Part shown: positions 46,975 through 55,288 of the stretch, piece by piece
How positions within the stretch are numbered: the first letter of the stretch is position 1
How the letters are laid out: the number at the start of each line of letters is the position of its first letter
DNA from: Variovorax sp. OV329
GTDB lineage: Bacteria; Pseudomonadota; Gammaproteobacteria; Burkholderiales; Burkholderiaceae_C
Direction: 5' to 3'
Assembly: GCF_900114785.1 (NCBI RefSeq)
Contig: NZ_FOUG01000011.1
Span: 124,001 to 188,000, forward strand
DNA: 64,000 bases
Translations under genes and position numbers: made by a program
The notes under the pieces: generated by a model
Databases searched by the model: none
What the model was told of the DNA's origin: nothing
What the model saw: the letters and a program-made list of their open reading frames with translations, nothing else

Positions 46975-48360
46975 ATGGAACTGAACCATACGCATGCGCC
47001 GACGGCGCGCAGTTGGATCGCAGAGGCCAACGCGGCGGGCGCGGACTTTCCCATACAGAACCTGCCGCTGGGAGTGTTCCGGCGCGCGGGCAGTCAGGAG
47101 GCTTTCAGGGGCGGCATCGCCATCGGCGAGCAGGTGTTGGATCTGGGTGCGCTCGCCGCCAGCGACGCGCTGGCAGGGCTGGCTCGCCAGGCCGCTCGGG
47201 CGGCGGCGCAGCCGGTGCTCAACGATCTCTTCGCGCTCGGGCCGGCGGCCTGGCGGGCGCTGCGACATGGCGTATTCGCGCTGCTGAAGGAAGAAGAAGG
47301 CACGCCGGGTGCCGCCCGAGCCGATGCGGTGCGCGCCTGCCGCGACTGCCTTGTGCCCCAGTCGGCCATCGAACACGCCCTGCCGGCCCGCGTGGGCGAC
47401 TACACCGACTTCTATACCTCCTTCGACCATGCGCAGAGCAGCGCGCGCATGGTCGATCCGGCGGCGCAGGTGGCCGCAAATTTCCGGGCCATGCCCATCG
47501 GCTACCACGGCCGGGCCTCGACAGTGGCCGTGAGCGGCCAGGCCTTCCATCGGCCTTGGGGGCAGAACAAGATGCCCTGGGAGGCTCCACCGGCCCTGTA
47601 TCGGCCCACCCGCTGGCTCGACTACGAGTTGGAGGTGGCGGCCTGGGTCGGGCAGGGCAATCGCGTCGGCCAGCCTGTGCCGTTGGCGCAGGCCGAAGAG
47701 CATCTATTCGGCCTCGGCCTGCTGAACGACTGGTCGGCCCGCGACACGCAGATCTGGGAGATGGCGCCGCTGGGCCCCTTCCTGGCCAAGAGCTTCGCCA
47801 CCACCGTCTCGCCCTGGATCGTGACGATGGAGGCGCTGGCGCCCTATCGCACGCCCTGGCGCCATGCGGACGAGGAGCCGGCGCCACAGCCCTACCTGAC
47901 GACGGCCGCCAACGCGCGTGCCGGCGCCATCGACCTGCGCCTGGAGGTCTGGCTGCAAACCGGGGAGAACCGCGTCGAAGGCGCGCGCGCCACCCGCCTG
48001 TCGCAAACCAACTTCAGCCACCAGTATTGGACGCTGGCCCAGATGCTGACCCATCACACCAGCGGCGGTTGCAGTCTTCAGCCGGGAGACCTGCTGGGCA
48101 GCGGCACGGTTTCCGGCCCCGCGCCCGAAGAGGCCGGATGCCTGCTGGAGCTGACATGCGGAGGCCGCGCCCCCCTCAGGCTGAACGGCGGCGAGCAGCG
48201 CACTTTCCTGCAGGACGGCGACACCGTGCTGCTGCGCGGCTGGTGTGAGGCCCCGGGGCGGCCCCGCATCGGCTTCGGCGAGTGCCGAGGCACGGTCCTG
48301 CCCGCCATTCCCGCACCCATGTCTTCAAACGCGCAGACGCAGGAGCACTTCCATGCATGA
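46975..48360 (+). CDS. fahA: fumarylacetoacetase
   Basis: A 461-residue full-length fumarylacetoacetate hydrolase. N-terminal SH3-like domain (QNLPLGVFRR), catalytic core DFYTSFDHA, MPIGYHGRASTV, DYELEVAAWVGQGN, NDWSARDTQIWEMAPLGPFLAKSF, and LGSGTVSGP, all highly conserved in FAH. It normally splits fumarylacetoacetate into fumarate and acetoacetate at the end of tyrosine/homogentisate breakdown. No homogentisate dioxygenase is in the window, so it may serve a related 1,3-diketo acid here. Start 46975 matches family N-termini; ATG 46927 is an alternative. Overlaps the amidohydrolase start. Confidence 0.93.
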   Translation: MELNHTHAPTARSWIAEANAAGADFPIQNLPLGVFRRAGSQEAFRGGIAIGEQVLDLGALAASDALAGLARQAARAAAQPVLNDLFALGPAAWRALRHGVFALLKEEEGTPGAARADAVRACRDCLVPQSAIEHALPARVGDYTDFYTSFDHAQSSARMVDPAAQVAANFRAMPIGYHGRASTVAVSGQAFHRPWGQNKMPWEAPPALYRPTRWLDYELEVAAWVGQGNRVGQPVPLAQAEEHLFGLGLLNDWSARDTQIWEMAPLGPFLAKSFATTVSPWIVTMEALAPYRTPWRHADEEPAPQPYLTTAANARAGAIDLRLEVWLQTGENRVEGARATRLSQTNFSHQYWTLAQMLTHHTSGGCSLQPGDLLGSGTVSGPAPEEAGCLLELTCGGRAPLRLNGGEQRTFLQDGDTVLLRGWCEAPGRPRIGFGECRGTVLPAIPAPMSSNAQTQEHFHA

Positions 48361-49552
48361 TCGCCATACGCAGGTGATGCGCGAACTGGGTCGCCGCGCG
48401 GACGACATCCGCGCCTGGCGGCGCGGCATCCACCACTACCCGGAGCTGGCCTTCGACGAACACAAGACCAGCGCGCTCGTCGCGCAACTGCTGGAGCAAT
48501 GGGGCTACGAGGTGCATCGGGGCCTGGCGGCCACCGGCGTGGTTGGTGTCCTGCGCCGAGGCACCGGCCCCCGCCGCCTGGGGCTGCGCGCCGACATGGA
48601 TGCGCTGCCGATCCAGGAACTGGTCGGCCGCCCCTACGGCAGCTGCCGCCCCGGACTGATGCATGCCTGCGGCCACGACGGCCACACGGCCATGCTGCTG
48701 GGGGCGGCCCACTTCCTGGCCGAACAGGGCGAATTCGACGGCACCTTGCACCTGATCTTCCAGCCCGGCGAGGAAGGCGCGGGCGGCGCCAAGCGCATGA
48801 TGGACGAAGGCCTGTTCGAGCGCTTCCCGTGCGACAGCATCTTCGCCATGCACAACGCGCCGCTGCACCGGCAGGGCGAACTGCAGTTCCGTGAAGGCCC
48901 GACGATGGCCTCGGCCGACTACGCCACCGTCACGCTGCACGGCGTGGGCGGGCACGGCGGCATGCCGCACCTGGCCACCGATCCGCTGGTGGCCGCCGCG
49001 GCGTTGGTGACGGCGCTGCAGACCGTGGTCTCGCGCAACTGCGATCCGCAGATCGCTTCCACCGTCACCGTCGCTACGCTGCATGCGGGTGATTCGAACA
49101 TCGTGATTCCGAACCAGGCCGTCATGCAGCTTTCGGTGCGAGCGCTCGACCAGGCGCAGCGCGACTTGATGGTGCGCCGCGTGGAGGAACTGGCAATGGC
49201 GCAGGCCCGTAGCTTCGGTGTGCGCGCCGAAATCGAATGGCGGCAGGGCTACCCCGTGCTGGTAAACTGGCCCGAGCCCACGCGCTTGGCCTACCAGTCG
49301 GCCCTGGCCCGCTTCGGCGCCGAACGCTGCGTGCCGCAGACGCCCGCCGTCACGGCCAGCGAAGACTTCGCTTTCATGTTGGAGAAGGTGCCGGGCGCTT
49401 ACTTCTTCATCGGCAATGGGGACGCGCCGGGCTCCTGCGTGGTGCACCACCCGGGCTATGACTTCAACGACGACAACCTCGTGATCGGTGCCGCCATGTG
49501 GGTGGGGCTGGCGGAAGACTTTCTTGTCCGGGATACGCAAGCCCAGGGCTGA
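48353..49552 (+). CDS. M20-family amidohydrolase (N-acyl-amino-acid/hippurate-type)
   Basis: A 399-residue di-zinc peptidase/amidase. It shows LRADMDALPI, LMHACGHDGHTAMLLGAA (metal ligands), FQPGEEGAGGAKRMMDEG with the catalytic Glu pair, and a dimerisation domain with GGHGGMPHLATDP. This is the HipO/AmhX subgroup that removes acyl groups from amino acids or conjugates. ATG 48353 overlaps the fahA stop by eight bases, so the two are coupled. It might release a conjugated pathway substrate. Confidence 0.92.
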   Translation: MHDRHTQVMRELGRRADDIRAWRRGIHHYPELAFDEHKTSALVAQLLEQWGYEVHRGLAATGVVGVLRRGTGPRRLGLRADMDALPIQELVGRPYGSCRPGLMHACGHDGHTAMLLGAAHFLAEQGEFDGTLHLIFQPGEEGAGGAKRMMDEGLFERFPCDSIFAMHNAPLHRQGELQFREGPTMASADYATVTLHGVGGHGGMPHLATDPLVAAAALVTALQTVVSRNCDPQIASTVTVATLHAGDSNIVIPNQAVMQLSVRALDQAQRDLMVRRVEELAMAQARSFGVRAEIEWRQGYPVLVNWPEPTRLAYQSALARFGAERCVPQTPAVTASEDFAFMLEKVPGAYFFIGNGDAPGSCVVHHPGYDFNDDNLVIGAAMWVGLAEDFLVRDTQAQG

Positions 49553-49635
49553 AGGCCATGGTCATCGGCAGTGCCCAATGACCGCCTGGAGGCGTTGCAG
49601 CTCCGATAGCGGTGGTGTTTGCCAAGCTGTCGTGT

Positions 49636-50361
49636 CTAGCTCTTGGCCGGCCATTTGCGGGGCTCAATGGGTGGAGACGCCGCGTGCATGCCGGCGGCAA
49701 TATAGGGAATCATCTGCCGCAGCGCTGCTGGATAGTCCTTGCTGCTGTACAGACCACCCGAGATGTAGTCGAGCCGGCCGGTACTGGCGAGCGCATATTG
49801 ATATGTCCCCAGCATGAACGTGAAGCGCCAGCTGACATCTTCGAGGGAATGATTGGGGAGACTTCGTCTGAAGGCCTCGAAGTATCTACGCGAGGAGTCG
49901 TCATACAGGCTGCTACGCAGCTTGACGCCCATGGACGATTCGTCGAGCTGGAGGCGCGACTGCATTCGAAGAAAGCTCCTGCCGCTGGGGCCCTTCATGG
50001 CGAGCTTGACGGCGGGCAACAGGAAGATCTCGATGAGCCGCTCCAGCGGAATAGCCCTGCCCTTCATGGCCTCTTCCTCGGCTGCGAGGAGATTTAGGCG
50101 CTCCTCCACCATGGGGCGTCCCGAATTCATGTAGGCCTCGAGGAAGAGCTTCTCCTTGCTCTTGAAGAAGTAGTGAATCATCCCTTGGTTCACCTTGGCC
50201 AGGGCTGCGATGGTTCGCAGCGAGCACCCATCGAAGCCGTGATCGGCGAAGAGCCTTTCGGCAGCTCGCAGGATCCTGTCGCGCGCGTCAGACTTGTGCC
50301 GTGCGGAGCCGGCAGCGCTGTCGCGAGCGACAGGGGGCGATGAGGATGAAGGTCTTGGCAT
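49636..50361 (-). CDS. TetR-family regulator, copy 2
   Basis: A 241-residue repressor. DNA-binding domain at about 26-72 (RILRAAERLFADHGFDGCSLRTIAALAKVNQGMIHYFFKSKEKLF). The C-terminal domain has MKGRAIPLERLIEIFLLPAV and SWRFTFMLGTYQYALAS, of the TetR_C_36/CerR-like kind. It is not closely similar to copy 1. Divergent from the Bug gene with a sharp palindrome between them. Confidence 0.9.
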   Translation of the reverse strand: MPRPSSSSPPVARDSAAGSARHKSDARDRILRAAERLFADHGFDGCSLRTIAALAKVNQGMIHYFFKSKEKLFLEAYMNSGRPMVEERLNLLAAEEEAMKGRAIPLERLIEIFLLPAVKLAMKGPSGRSFLRMQSRLQLDESSMGVKLRSSLYDDSSRRYFEAFRRSLPNHSLEDVSWRFTFMLGTYQYALASTGRLDYISGGLYSSKDYPAALRQMIPYIAAGMHAASPPIEPRKWPAKS

Positions 50362-50458
50362 GAATGCGGAGGCAGATCGGGGTAGCAGGAAATGATGCGC
50401 TCGATCTTAAGAGAGAGCGCCCGAGCCTATTGCACCGCGCGCTTTTTCGTGCAACACT

Positions 50459-50474
50459 TTAGTCATTCGACTAA
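50459..50474. promoter_or_regulatory. palindromic operator candidate for TetR copy 2
   Basis: TTAGTC (50459-50464), ATTC spacer and GACTAA (50469-50474) form a perfect 16-bp palindrome, with a further CTAA just right of it. It lies 34 bases before the Bug start and about 100 bases from the TetR start, a good place to repress both. Confidence 0.6.
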
Positions 50475-50507
50475 CTAAATAGCGTTCTTCGATTGATAGG
50501 AGACAAC

Positions 50508-51482
50508 ATGTTCAGGTTCTCTGTTCCGCGTGTGATGGCGGTCGTTTGGGCTTTGGCGATGCTGCCCCTGACAGGTGTCGCTGCCCAATACCCTGACAAG
50601 CCGGTGCGGCTCGTGGTGCCCTATGCCGCCGGCGGTGGCACGGACATCGTCGCCCGGCTCCTTGCCGACAGGATGCGGGTGGCGCTAGGGCAGCCCGTGG
50701 TGGTGGAGAACAAGCCGGGCGCTAACGGAACCATCGGTGCCGACATGGTCGCGCGGGCACCAGCCGACGGCTACACGTTGCTGCTCGGCGGCATGGGTCC
50801 CCTGGCCATCAACCCGAGCCTGGTGGCGCAGATGCCCTACGAACCCATCAAGGCCTTTGCGCCCGTCGTCAAGGTTTCCTCCATGCCCTTCGTGTTGGCT
50901 GCCGGCCCCTCAGCACCGGCATCCGACTTCTCTAGTCTCATGGCCCAAGCGCGAGGCAAGGATGCGAAGGTGACGGCGGCCAATGCGGGGGAGGGCTCCC
51001 CGCAGCACCTGTGCGCCTTGCTGCTTGCCAAGCGGGCCGACGCCTCTTTCGTCGATGTTTCATACAAGGGCGCAGCACCCGCGATCAATGACGTGATCGG
51101 CGGCAGCGTTCAGATCGTCTGCGAAAACGTCGGGACCATCCGTCCCTTTGTCATCTCCGGCAAGGTCAAGCCGCTGGCGGTATCCACTGCAGAGCGCGTC
51201 GCCCTCATGCCGGATGTTCCGTCCTTTCGAGAACTCGGCGTGAAGGACATCGACTTCTCCGCCTGGTTCGTCCTGGTTGCCCCTGCGGGGACCCCCGGGG
51301 ACGTGGTGGACCGGCTGAACAAGGAGGTGAACGCGATCCTGCGGCAGCCCGAGTTTGTCGCTCGCCTGGCTGACGTTGCCAACGTGCCCTTGGGGGGATC
51401 GGTGGAGGCGGCCAGGGAGTTCCTGGTCCGGGAAAACCGTGACTGGCCTCCACTCCTCAAGTCCGTCTACGCCCCCCGGTAG
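50508..51482 (+). CDS. Bug-family solute-binding protein
   Basis: A 324-residue periplasmic TctC-like protein. AGGAG at 50498-50502 sets the start at ATG 50508. Signal peptide VPRVMAVVWALAMLPLTGVAA; then KPVRLVVPYAAGGGTDIVAR, VVVENKPGANGTIGAD and VSYKGAAPAIND. First gene of an eight-gene plus-strand unit with glutathione and ring-cleavage-type enzymes. The ligand is likely the carboxylate degraded by this unit. Confidence 0.9.
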   Translation: MFRFSVPRVMAVVWALAMLPLTGVAAQYPDKPVRLVVPYAAGGGTDIVARLLADRMRVALGQPVVVENKPGANGTIGADMVARAPADGYTLLLGGMGPLAINPSLVAQMPYEPIKAFAPVVKVSSMPFVLAAGPSAPASDFSSLMAQARGKDAKVTAANAGEGSPQHLCALLLAKRADASFVDVSYKGAAPAINDVIGGSVQIVCENVGTIRPFVISGKVKPLAVSTAERVALMPDVPSFRELGVKDIDFSAWFVLVAPAGTPGDVVDRLNKEVNAILRQPEFVARLADVANVPLGGSVEAAREFLVRENRDWPPLLKSVYAPR

Positions 51483-51526
51483 CGAACCACACCTTCGACC
51501 GCATTCCATCCAAAGGAGATCCATAC

Positions 51527-52303
51527 ATGTTCGTGCTCTACAACAACGCCTACTCGACATGCAGCCTAAAGGTCCGTCTCGTGCTGGCAGAGAAGGGAAT
51601 CGATTGGAAGGATGAGCAGATCAGTTTCGCCAACAACGAGCATCTGACGCCGGAATACCTGAAGCTCAATCCCAACGGCGTGGTCCCGACCCTCGTGCAT
51701 GATGGGCAGGTGGTCATCGACTCGTCGGTGATCATGGAGTACCTGGATGAGGTCGTTTCCGCGCCGCCCATGTCGCCGGCCACACCGCTGGGGAAGGCTC
51801 AGCTGCGCGCATGGCTGCGGTATTTCGAGGAGGTGGCCACTCCTGCGGTGCGCTTCCCCTCATTCAATCAGGGGATGCTGCGCCGCTTTACACCGCTGTC
51901 GCAAGACGAGTTCTCGGAAGCGGTCAACCGCCGGCCGCTGCGCAAGCGCTTCATCGAGAAGATGGGCCAGGAGGGCTTTTCCGACAGGGAGTTGCTCATC
52001 GCCTATGAGAATATCGCGCAGACCTGCGTACGGATGGACAAGGCCCTGCAAGGGCGCGAGTGGCTGCTGGGCGGCAATGCGCCTTCGATCGCGGACTGCT
52101 GCGTAGCGCCGCTGATTGACCGCATGGACGACCTGGGCCACAGCTACCTCTGGGACGATGCTGCCGCCGTCAAGGCGTGGCTTCTTCGCTTCCGGGCCAG
52201 GCCCTCGTGGGCAACGACCTTCTACGAAGGCGCGCGCCTGTCCGACTTCTACAAGGACCTCGACGCACGCAAGCGCGACTTGGCCGACCTTGTCGTTTGC
52301 TGA
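51527..52303 (+). CDS. glutathione S-transferase, copy 2
   Basis: A 258-residue paralogue of the transferase at 41110-41892: same YSTCSLKVRLVLAEKG start, LKLNPNGVVPTL, SSVIMEYLDEVV, RAWLRYFEEVATPAVRFPSF and DLVVC end. Starts ATG with AAGGAG at 51513-51518. Followed within ten bases by glutaredoxin and glutathione reductase, which recycle oxidised or mixed-disulfide glutathione. An isomerase, ether-cleaving or reductive thiol-transfer reaction is possible; the S-T-C-S catalytic start keeps both Ser and Cys. Confidence 0.92.
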   Translation: MFVLYNNAYSTCSLKVRLVLAEKGIDWKDEQISFANNEHLTPEYLKLNPNGVVPTLVHDGQVVIDSSVIMEYLDEVVSAPPMSPATPLGKAQLRAWLRYFEEVATPAVRFPSFNQGMLRRFTPLSQDEFSEAVNRRPLRKRFIEKMGQEGFSDRELLIAYENIAQTCVRMDKALQGREWLLGGNAPSIADCCVAPLIDRMDDLGHSYLWDDAAAVKAWLLRFRARPSWATTFYEGARLSDFYKDLDARKRDLADLVVC

Positions 52304-52313
52304 GGTCTGGCGC

Positions 52314-52583
52314 ATGAACCCCATCGTCACGATGTACATGAGGCCCACGTGTCCTTACTGCCGACGCGCGGAGCTGCTGCTCCTGCAACGAGGTGCCACC
52401 GATCTGCGCAAGTTGCGCATCGACCTGGAGCCGGAACTGCGTGCCGAGATGATCCGGCGCACTGGTGAGAGCACTGTGCCTCAGATTTTCATCGGCGATC
52501 GCTACGTCGGCGGGTGCGATCAGTTGGTGGCTCTGGACGAGGCACAGGGCCTGACGTCCCTTCTGGCAGAGGATACCGTCTGA
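52314..52583 (+). CDS. glutaredoxin (dithiol, GrxC-type)
   Basis: An 89-residue glutaredoxin with active site CPYC (residues 13-16), the TVPQIFIGD cis-Pro loop and the GGCDQL glutathione-binding GG(S/C)D motif. It ends by overlapping the glutathione-reductase ATG by one base (TGATG). It would reduce glutathione mixed disulfides made by the pathway. Confidence 0.9.
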   Translation: MNPIVTMYMRPTCPYCRRAELLLLQRGATDLRKLRIDLEPELRAEMIRRTGESTVPQIFIGDRYVGGCDQLVALDEAQGLTSLLAEDTV

Positions 52584-54001
52584 TGCACCGATCGGCAGAG
52601 TACGACCTGATCGTTATCGGTGCGGGCAGCGGCGGCGTCCGCGCGGCACGACTGGCGGCATCGCGTGGCGCGCGGGTAGCCTTGATCGAGGCGTCGGCCG
52701 TGGGCGGGACCTGCGTGAATCTCGGTTGCATTCCGAAGAAGCTGTACGCCTACGCCGGTCACTATGGTTCGGCCTTCGAGGAAGCCGCTGGCTTCGGCTG
52801 GAGCCATGGGCAGGTCCAGTTGGACTGGGAGCGCCTCAAGGCAGGCAGGCGTCTGGAGATCGGCCGGCTGCATGGCGTGTACGAATCCATGCTCGATTCC
52901 TCCGGCGTGGGACTGCTGCGAGGTCGGGGGCGTGTCTGCAGCGCGCACGACGTTCAGGTGCAGGGCGCCGACGGCTCGCAGAGTGTTCTCACCGGGCGTC
53001 ACATCCTCGTGGCCGTGGGCGGCATGCCGGTCGCGCCCGAATACGAAGGCGGCCAATGGGCTGTCAGCTCCGACCAAGTGTTCGATCTGCCGCTCTTGCC
53101 CCGCAGCATGGCCGTGATCGGAGGAGGCTATATCGCCACGGAGTTCGCCTCCATCTTTCGGGGCCTCGGGACGTCGGTCAGCCAGATACACCGGGGCACG
53201 CAACTCCTTCGAGGCTTTGATGCGGAACTCGCGCTTCATCTGCAAAAAGGCCTGTCGGCGCGCGGCATCGCACTGATGCTGGACACCAGGGTCAGCGCAT
53301 TGCACAAGACGGCCGGAGGCATCGAGGTTCGCCTGGCGGATGGGCGGCACTTCGAGGTTGATGTGGTGCTGAACGCGACGGGAAGAAGGCCCAGGGTTGA
53401 CGGAGTGGGCCTCGCCGAGGCGGGGTGCGATCTGGACCAAGACGGTTACGTCGTCGTCGATGCGAATCACCAAACCACGGTGCCCTCCATCTACGCCGTG
53501 GGCGACGTGTGCACCCGCAAGCACCTCACTCCCCTGGCCCTGGCGCAGGCGATGCAGGTGACCGATCAACTATTCCCGCTCGACTCTCCTGTCGCAGATA
53601 GGCATTGGCTTGTCCCTACAGCGGTCTTCACCGATCCACCGCTCGCAACGGCCGGGCTGACGGAAGAGCAGGCGCGCGAACAACTGGGAAGCGGTTCCGT
53701 CTACACCAGCGAGTTCCGGCCGTTGCGGCACACGCTCAGTGCAAGTCCTTCCCGGACCTTGATGAAGCTGATCGTCGATGGTGGGAGCCAGCGCGTGGTG
53801 GGCGTACATGCCGCTGGTGACGACGCACCGGAGATCGTGCAGGGCTTTGCAGTCGCCATGCGGGCGGGCGCGACAAAGGCCGACTTCGACCAGACGCTGG
53901 GCATCCATCCCACCTCGGCTGAAGAGTTTTGCACCATGCGTCAAGCCGTTCGCCACTGGGCGCCGGCCCGCCACACCGTCGAGCAGGCGATCGAGGCTTG
54001 A
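52583..54001 (+). CDS. gor: glutathione-disulfide reductase
   Basis: A 472-residue FAD/NADPH oxidoreductase. FAD-binding VIGAGSGGVRAAR, redox disulfide GGTCVNLGCIPKK, NAD(P) motif VIGGGYIATEFASIF, FAD loop YAVGDV, and C-terminal HPTSAEEF with the catalytic His-Glu. HRGTQLLRGFD carries the arginine typical of NADPH use, as in glutathione reductase (gorA). Dedicated copy inside a catabolic operon, coupled to glutaredoxin. Confidence 0.93.
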   Translation: MHRSAEYDLIVIGAGSGGVRAARLAASRGARVALIEASAVGGTCVNLGCIPKKLYAYAGHYGSAFEEAAGFGWSHGQVQLDWERLKAGRRLEIGRLHGVYESMLDSSGVGLLRGRGRVCSAHDVQVQGADGSQSVLTGRHILVAVGGMPVAPEYEGGQWAVSSDQVFDLPLLPRSMAVIGGGYIATEFASIFRGLGTSVSQIHRGTQLLRGFDAELALHLQKGLSARGIALMLDTRVSALHKTAGGIEVRLADGRHFEVDVVLNATGRRPRVDGVGLAEAGCDLDQDGYVVVDANHQTTVPSIYAVGDVCTRKHLTPLALAQAMQVTDQLFPLDSPVADRHWLVPTAVFTDPPLATAGLTEEQAREQLGSGSVYTSEFRPLRHTLSASPSRTLMKLIVDGGSQRVVGVHAAGDDAPEIVQGFAVAMRAGATKADFDQTLGIHPTSAEEFCTMRQAVRHWAPARHTVEQAIEA

Positions 54002-54027
54002 CGGACAACTTCGGAGGCACCGGCCAC

Positions 54028-54795
54028 ATGCAGTACATCGATCTTTCGGTATCCATTCAGAACGGCCTTGCCGTCGACCGGCCCGGCAACGGCCCCCAAA
54101 TCCGCTATCAGGGCCATAAGGACAGCTTCCCCGCGCTGGCCAAGCCGTTTCCAGGCTTGAAGCTCGAGGACCTTCCCGATGGCGAGGCATGGGCTGTGGA
54201 ACGCATCGACCTGTCCACGCACAACGGGACTCACATGGACGCGCCATGGCATTACGCCTCCACCATGGATGGCGGCCAACCGGCCGCCACCATCGACGAA
54301 GTGCCGCTGGACTGGTGCCATCGACCGGGCGTGAAGCTCGATTTCAGCCACCTGCCCGATGGCCATGTCGCCACCGCTGCCGATGTCGAGGCGGAGCTCG
54401 CGCGCATCGGCCATGCTCTCCAGCCCCTGGACATCGTGCTGGTCCACACCGCCGCTGCAGCGCGCTACGGCATGGACGACTACCTGGACTCCGGCTGTGG
54501 CATGGGAAGGGAGGCCACGCTATACCTGACCGCCCGAGGCGTGCGTGTGGTCGGTACGGATGCCTGGTCCTGGGATGCGCCTTTCGCGCATACGGCCAAG
54601 CGCTACGCACAGAGCGGCGACCCGTCGATTATCTGGGAGGGTCACAAGGCGGGCCGCACCACCGGCTATTTCCAGATGGAGAAACTGGCGAACCTCGACA
54701 GGCTGCCGCCTGCCGGGTTCCAGGTGATTTGCTTCCCGGTCAAGATTCACCGGGCCTCGGCAGGGTGGGTCAGGGCAGTGGCGCTGCTGCCATGA
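54028..54795 (+). CDS. cyclase-family (kynurenine-formamidase-like) metal hydrolase, copy 2
   Basis: A 255-residue paralogue of the protein at 46059-46865, with metal motif HNGTHMDAP, TIDEVPLDWC, TDAWSWDAPF and EGHKAGRTTGYFQMEKL. GGAGG at 54012-54016 precedes the ATG. As the transferase is also duplicated, the two proteins probably act in successive or parallel steps on related molecules. Confidence 0.88.
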   Translation: MQYIDLSVSIQNGLAVDRPGNGPQIRYQGHKDSFPALAKPFPGLKLEDLPDGEAWAVERIDLSTHNGTHMDAPWHYASTMDGGQPAATIDEVPLDWCHRPGVKLDFSHLPDGHVATAADVEAELARIGHALQPLDIVLVHTAAAARYGMDDYLDSGCGMGREATLYLTARGVRVVGTDAWSWDAPFAHTAKRYAQSGDPSIIWEGHKAGRTTGYFQMEKLANLDRLPPAGFQVICFPVKIHRASAGWVRAVALLP

Positions 54796-54817
54796 ATTCA
54801 CGGCAGCGAAAGACCTC

Positions 54818-55276
54818 ATGCAAGGCGATATGACCGCGAAACTTTTGGGTACCTGGTACTTGTCCGAGGCGTATGCCACCGACAGTGCAGGCGCCAGGCT
54901 CCATGACGTGTACGGCGCGCGGCCCGTCGGGCTCATCCACTACGGTGCCGACGGTCGCATGATGGCCCTCATCACGCACGACGGCAGGCCGCCCCTCCAC
55001 GGCGACCGCCAGGCTGCACCCGCACATGAGCGCGCCGCCGCCTACAAGAGCTCGGTGGCCTACGCTGGGGCATTCGAGCTAGAAGGCGACTGGATTCTTC
55101 ACAAGGTGGACGTATCGACCTATCCGAACTGGGTCGGTTCCGTGCTGCGGCGGCAGGTGCGGCTGGAAGAGGGCCGCGTCACGCTCCTGACCGCTCCACA
55201 GATGCAGGACGGTGTGGAGACTGTCATCAAACTCGTCTGGCAGCGAGCACCGTTTCTGCGTTGTCAAACCCTCTGA
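54818..55276 (+). CDS. lipocalin-like domain protein
   Basis: A 152-residue small beta-barrel protein of the Lipocalin_5 type: LLGTWYLSEAYATDSAG (GTW start of the calyx), YGARPVGLIHYGADGRMMALI, and YAGAFELEGDWILHKVDVSTYPNWVG. These are found in catabolic and biosynthetic clusters and bind small hydrophobic ligands; some may catalyse simple cyclisation or isomerisation. ATG 54830 is an alternative start. No signal peptide, so cytosolic. Confidence 0.8.
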   Translation: MQGDMTAKLLGTWYLSEAYATDSAGARLHDVYGARPVGLIHYGADGRMMALITHDGRPPLHGDRQAAPAHERAAAYKSSVAYAGAFELEGDWILHKVDVSTYPNWVGSVLRRQVRLEEGRVTLLTAPQMQDGVETVIKLVWQRAPFLRCQTL

Positions 55277-55288
55277 ACCTCCGAAATC

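Noticed and set aside
41110..48360. Canonical homogentisate pathway from the GST and fumarylacetoacetase pair
   Set aside because: Homogentisate dioxygenase is absent, the GST is longer than typical maleylacetoacetate isomerase, and it is on the opposite strand with SCO1- and LinD-like genes. A related but distinct pathway is more likely.
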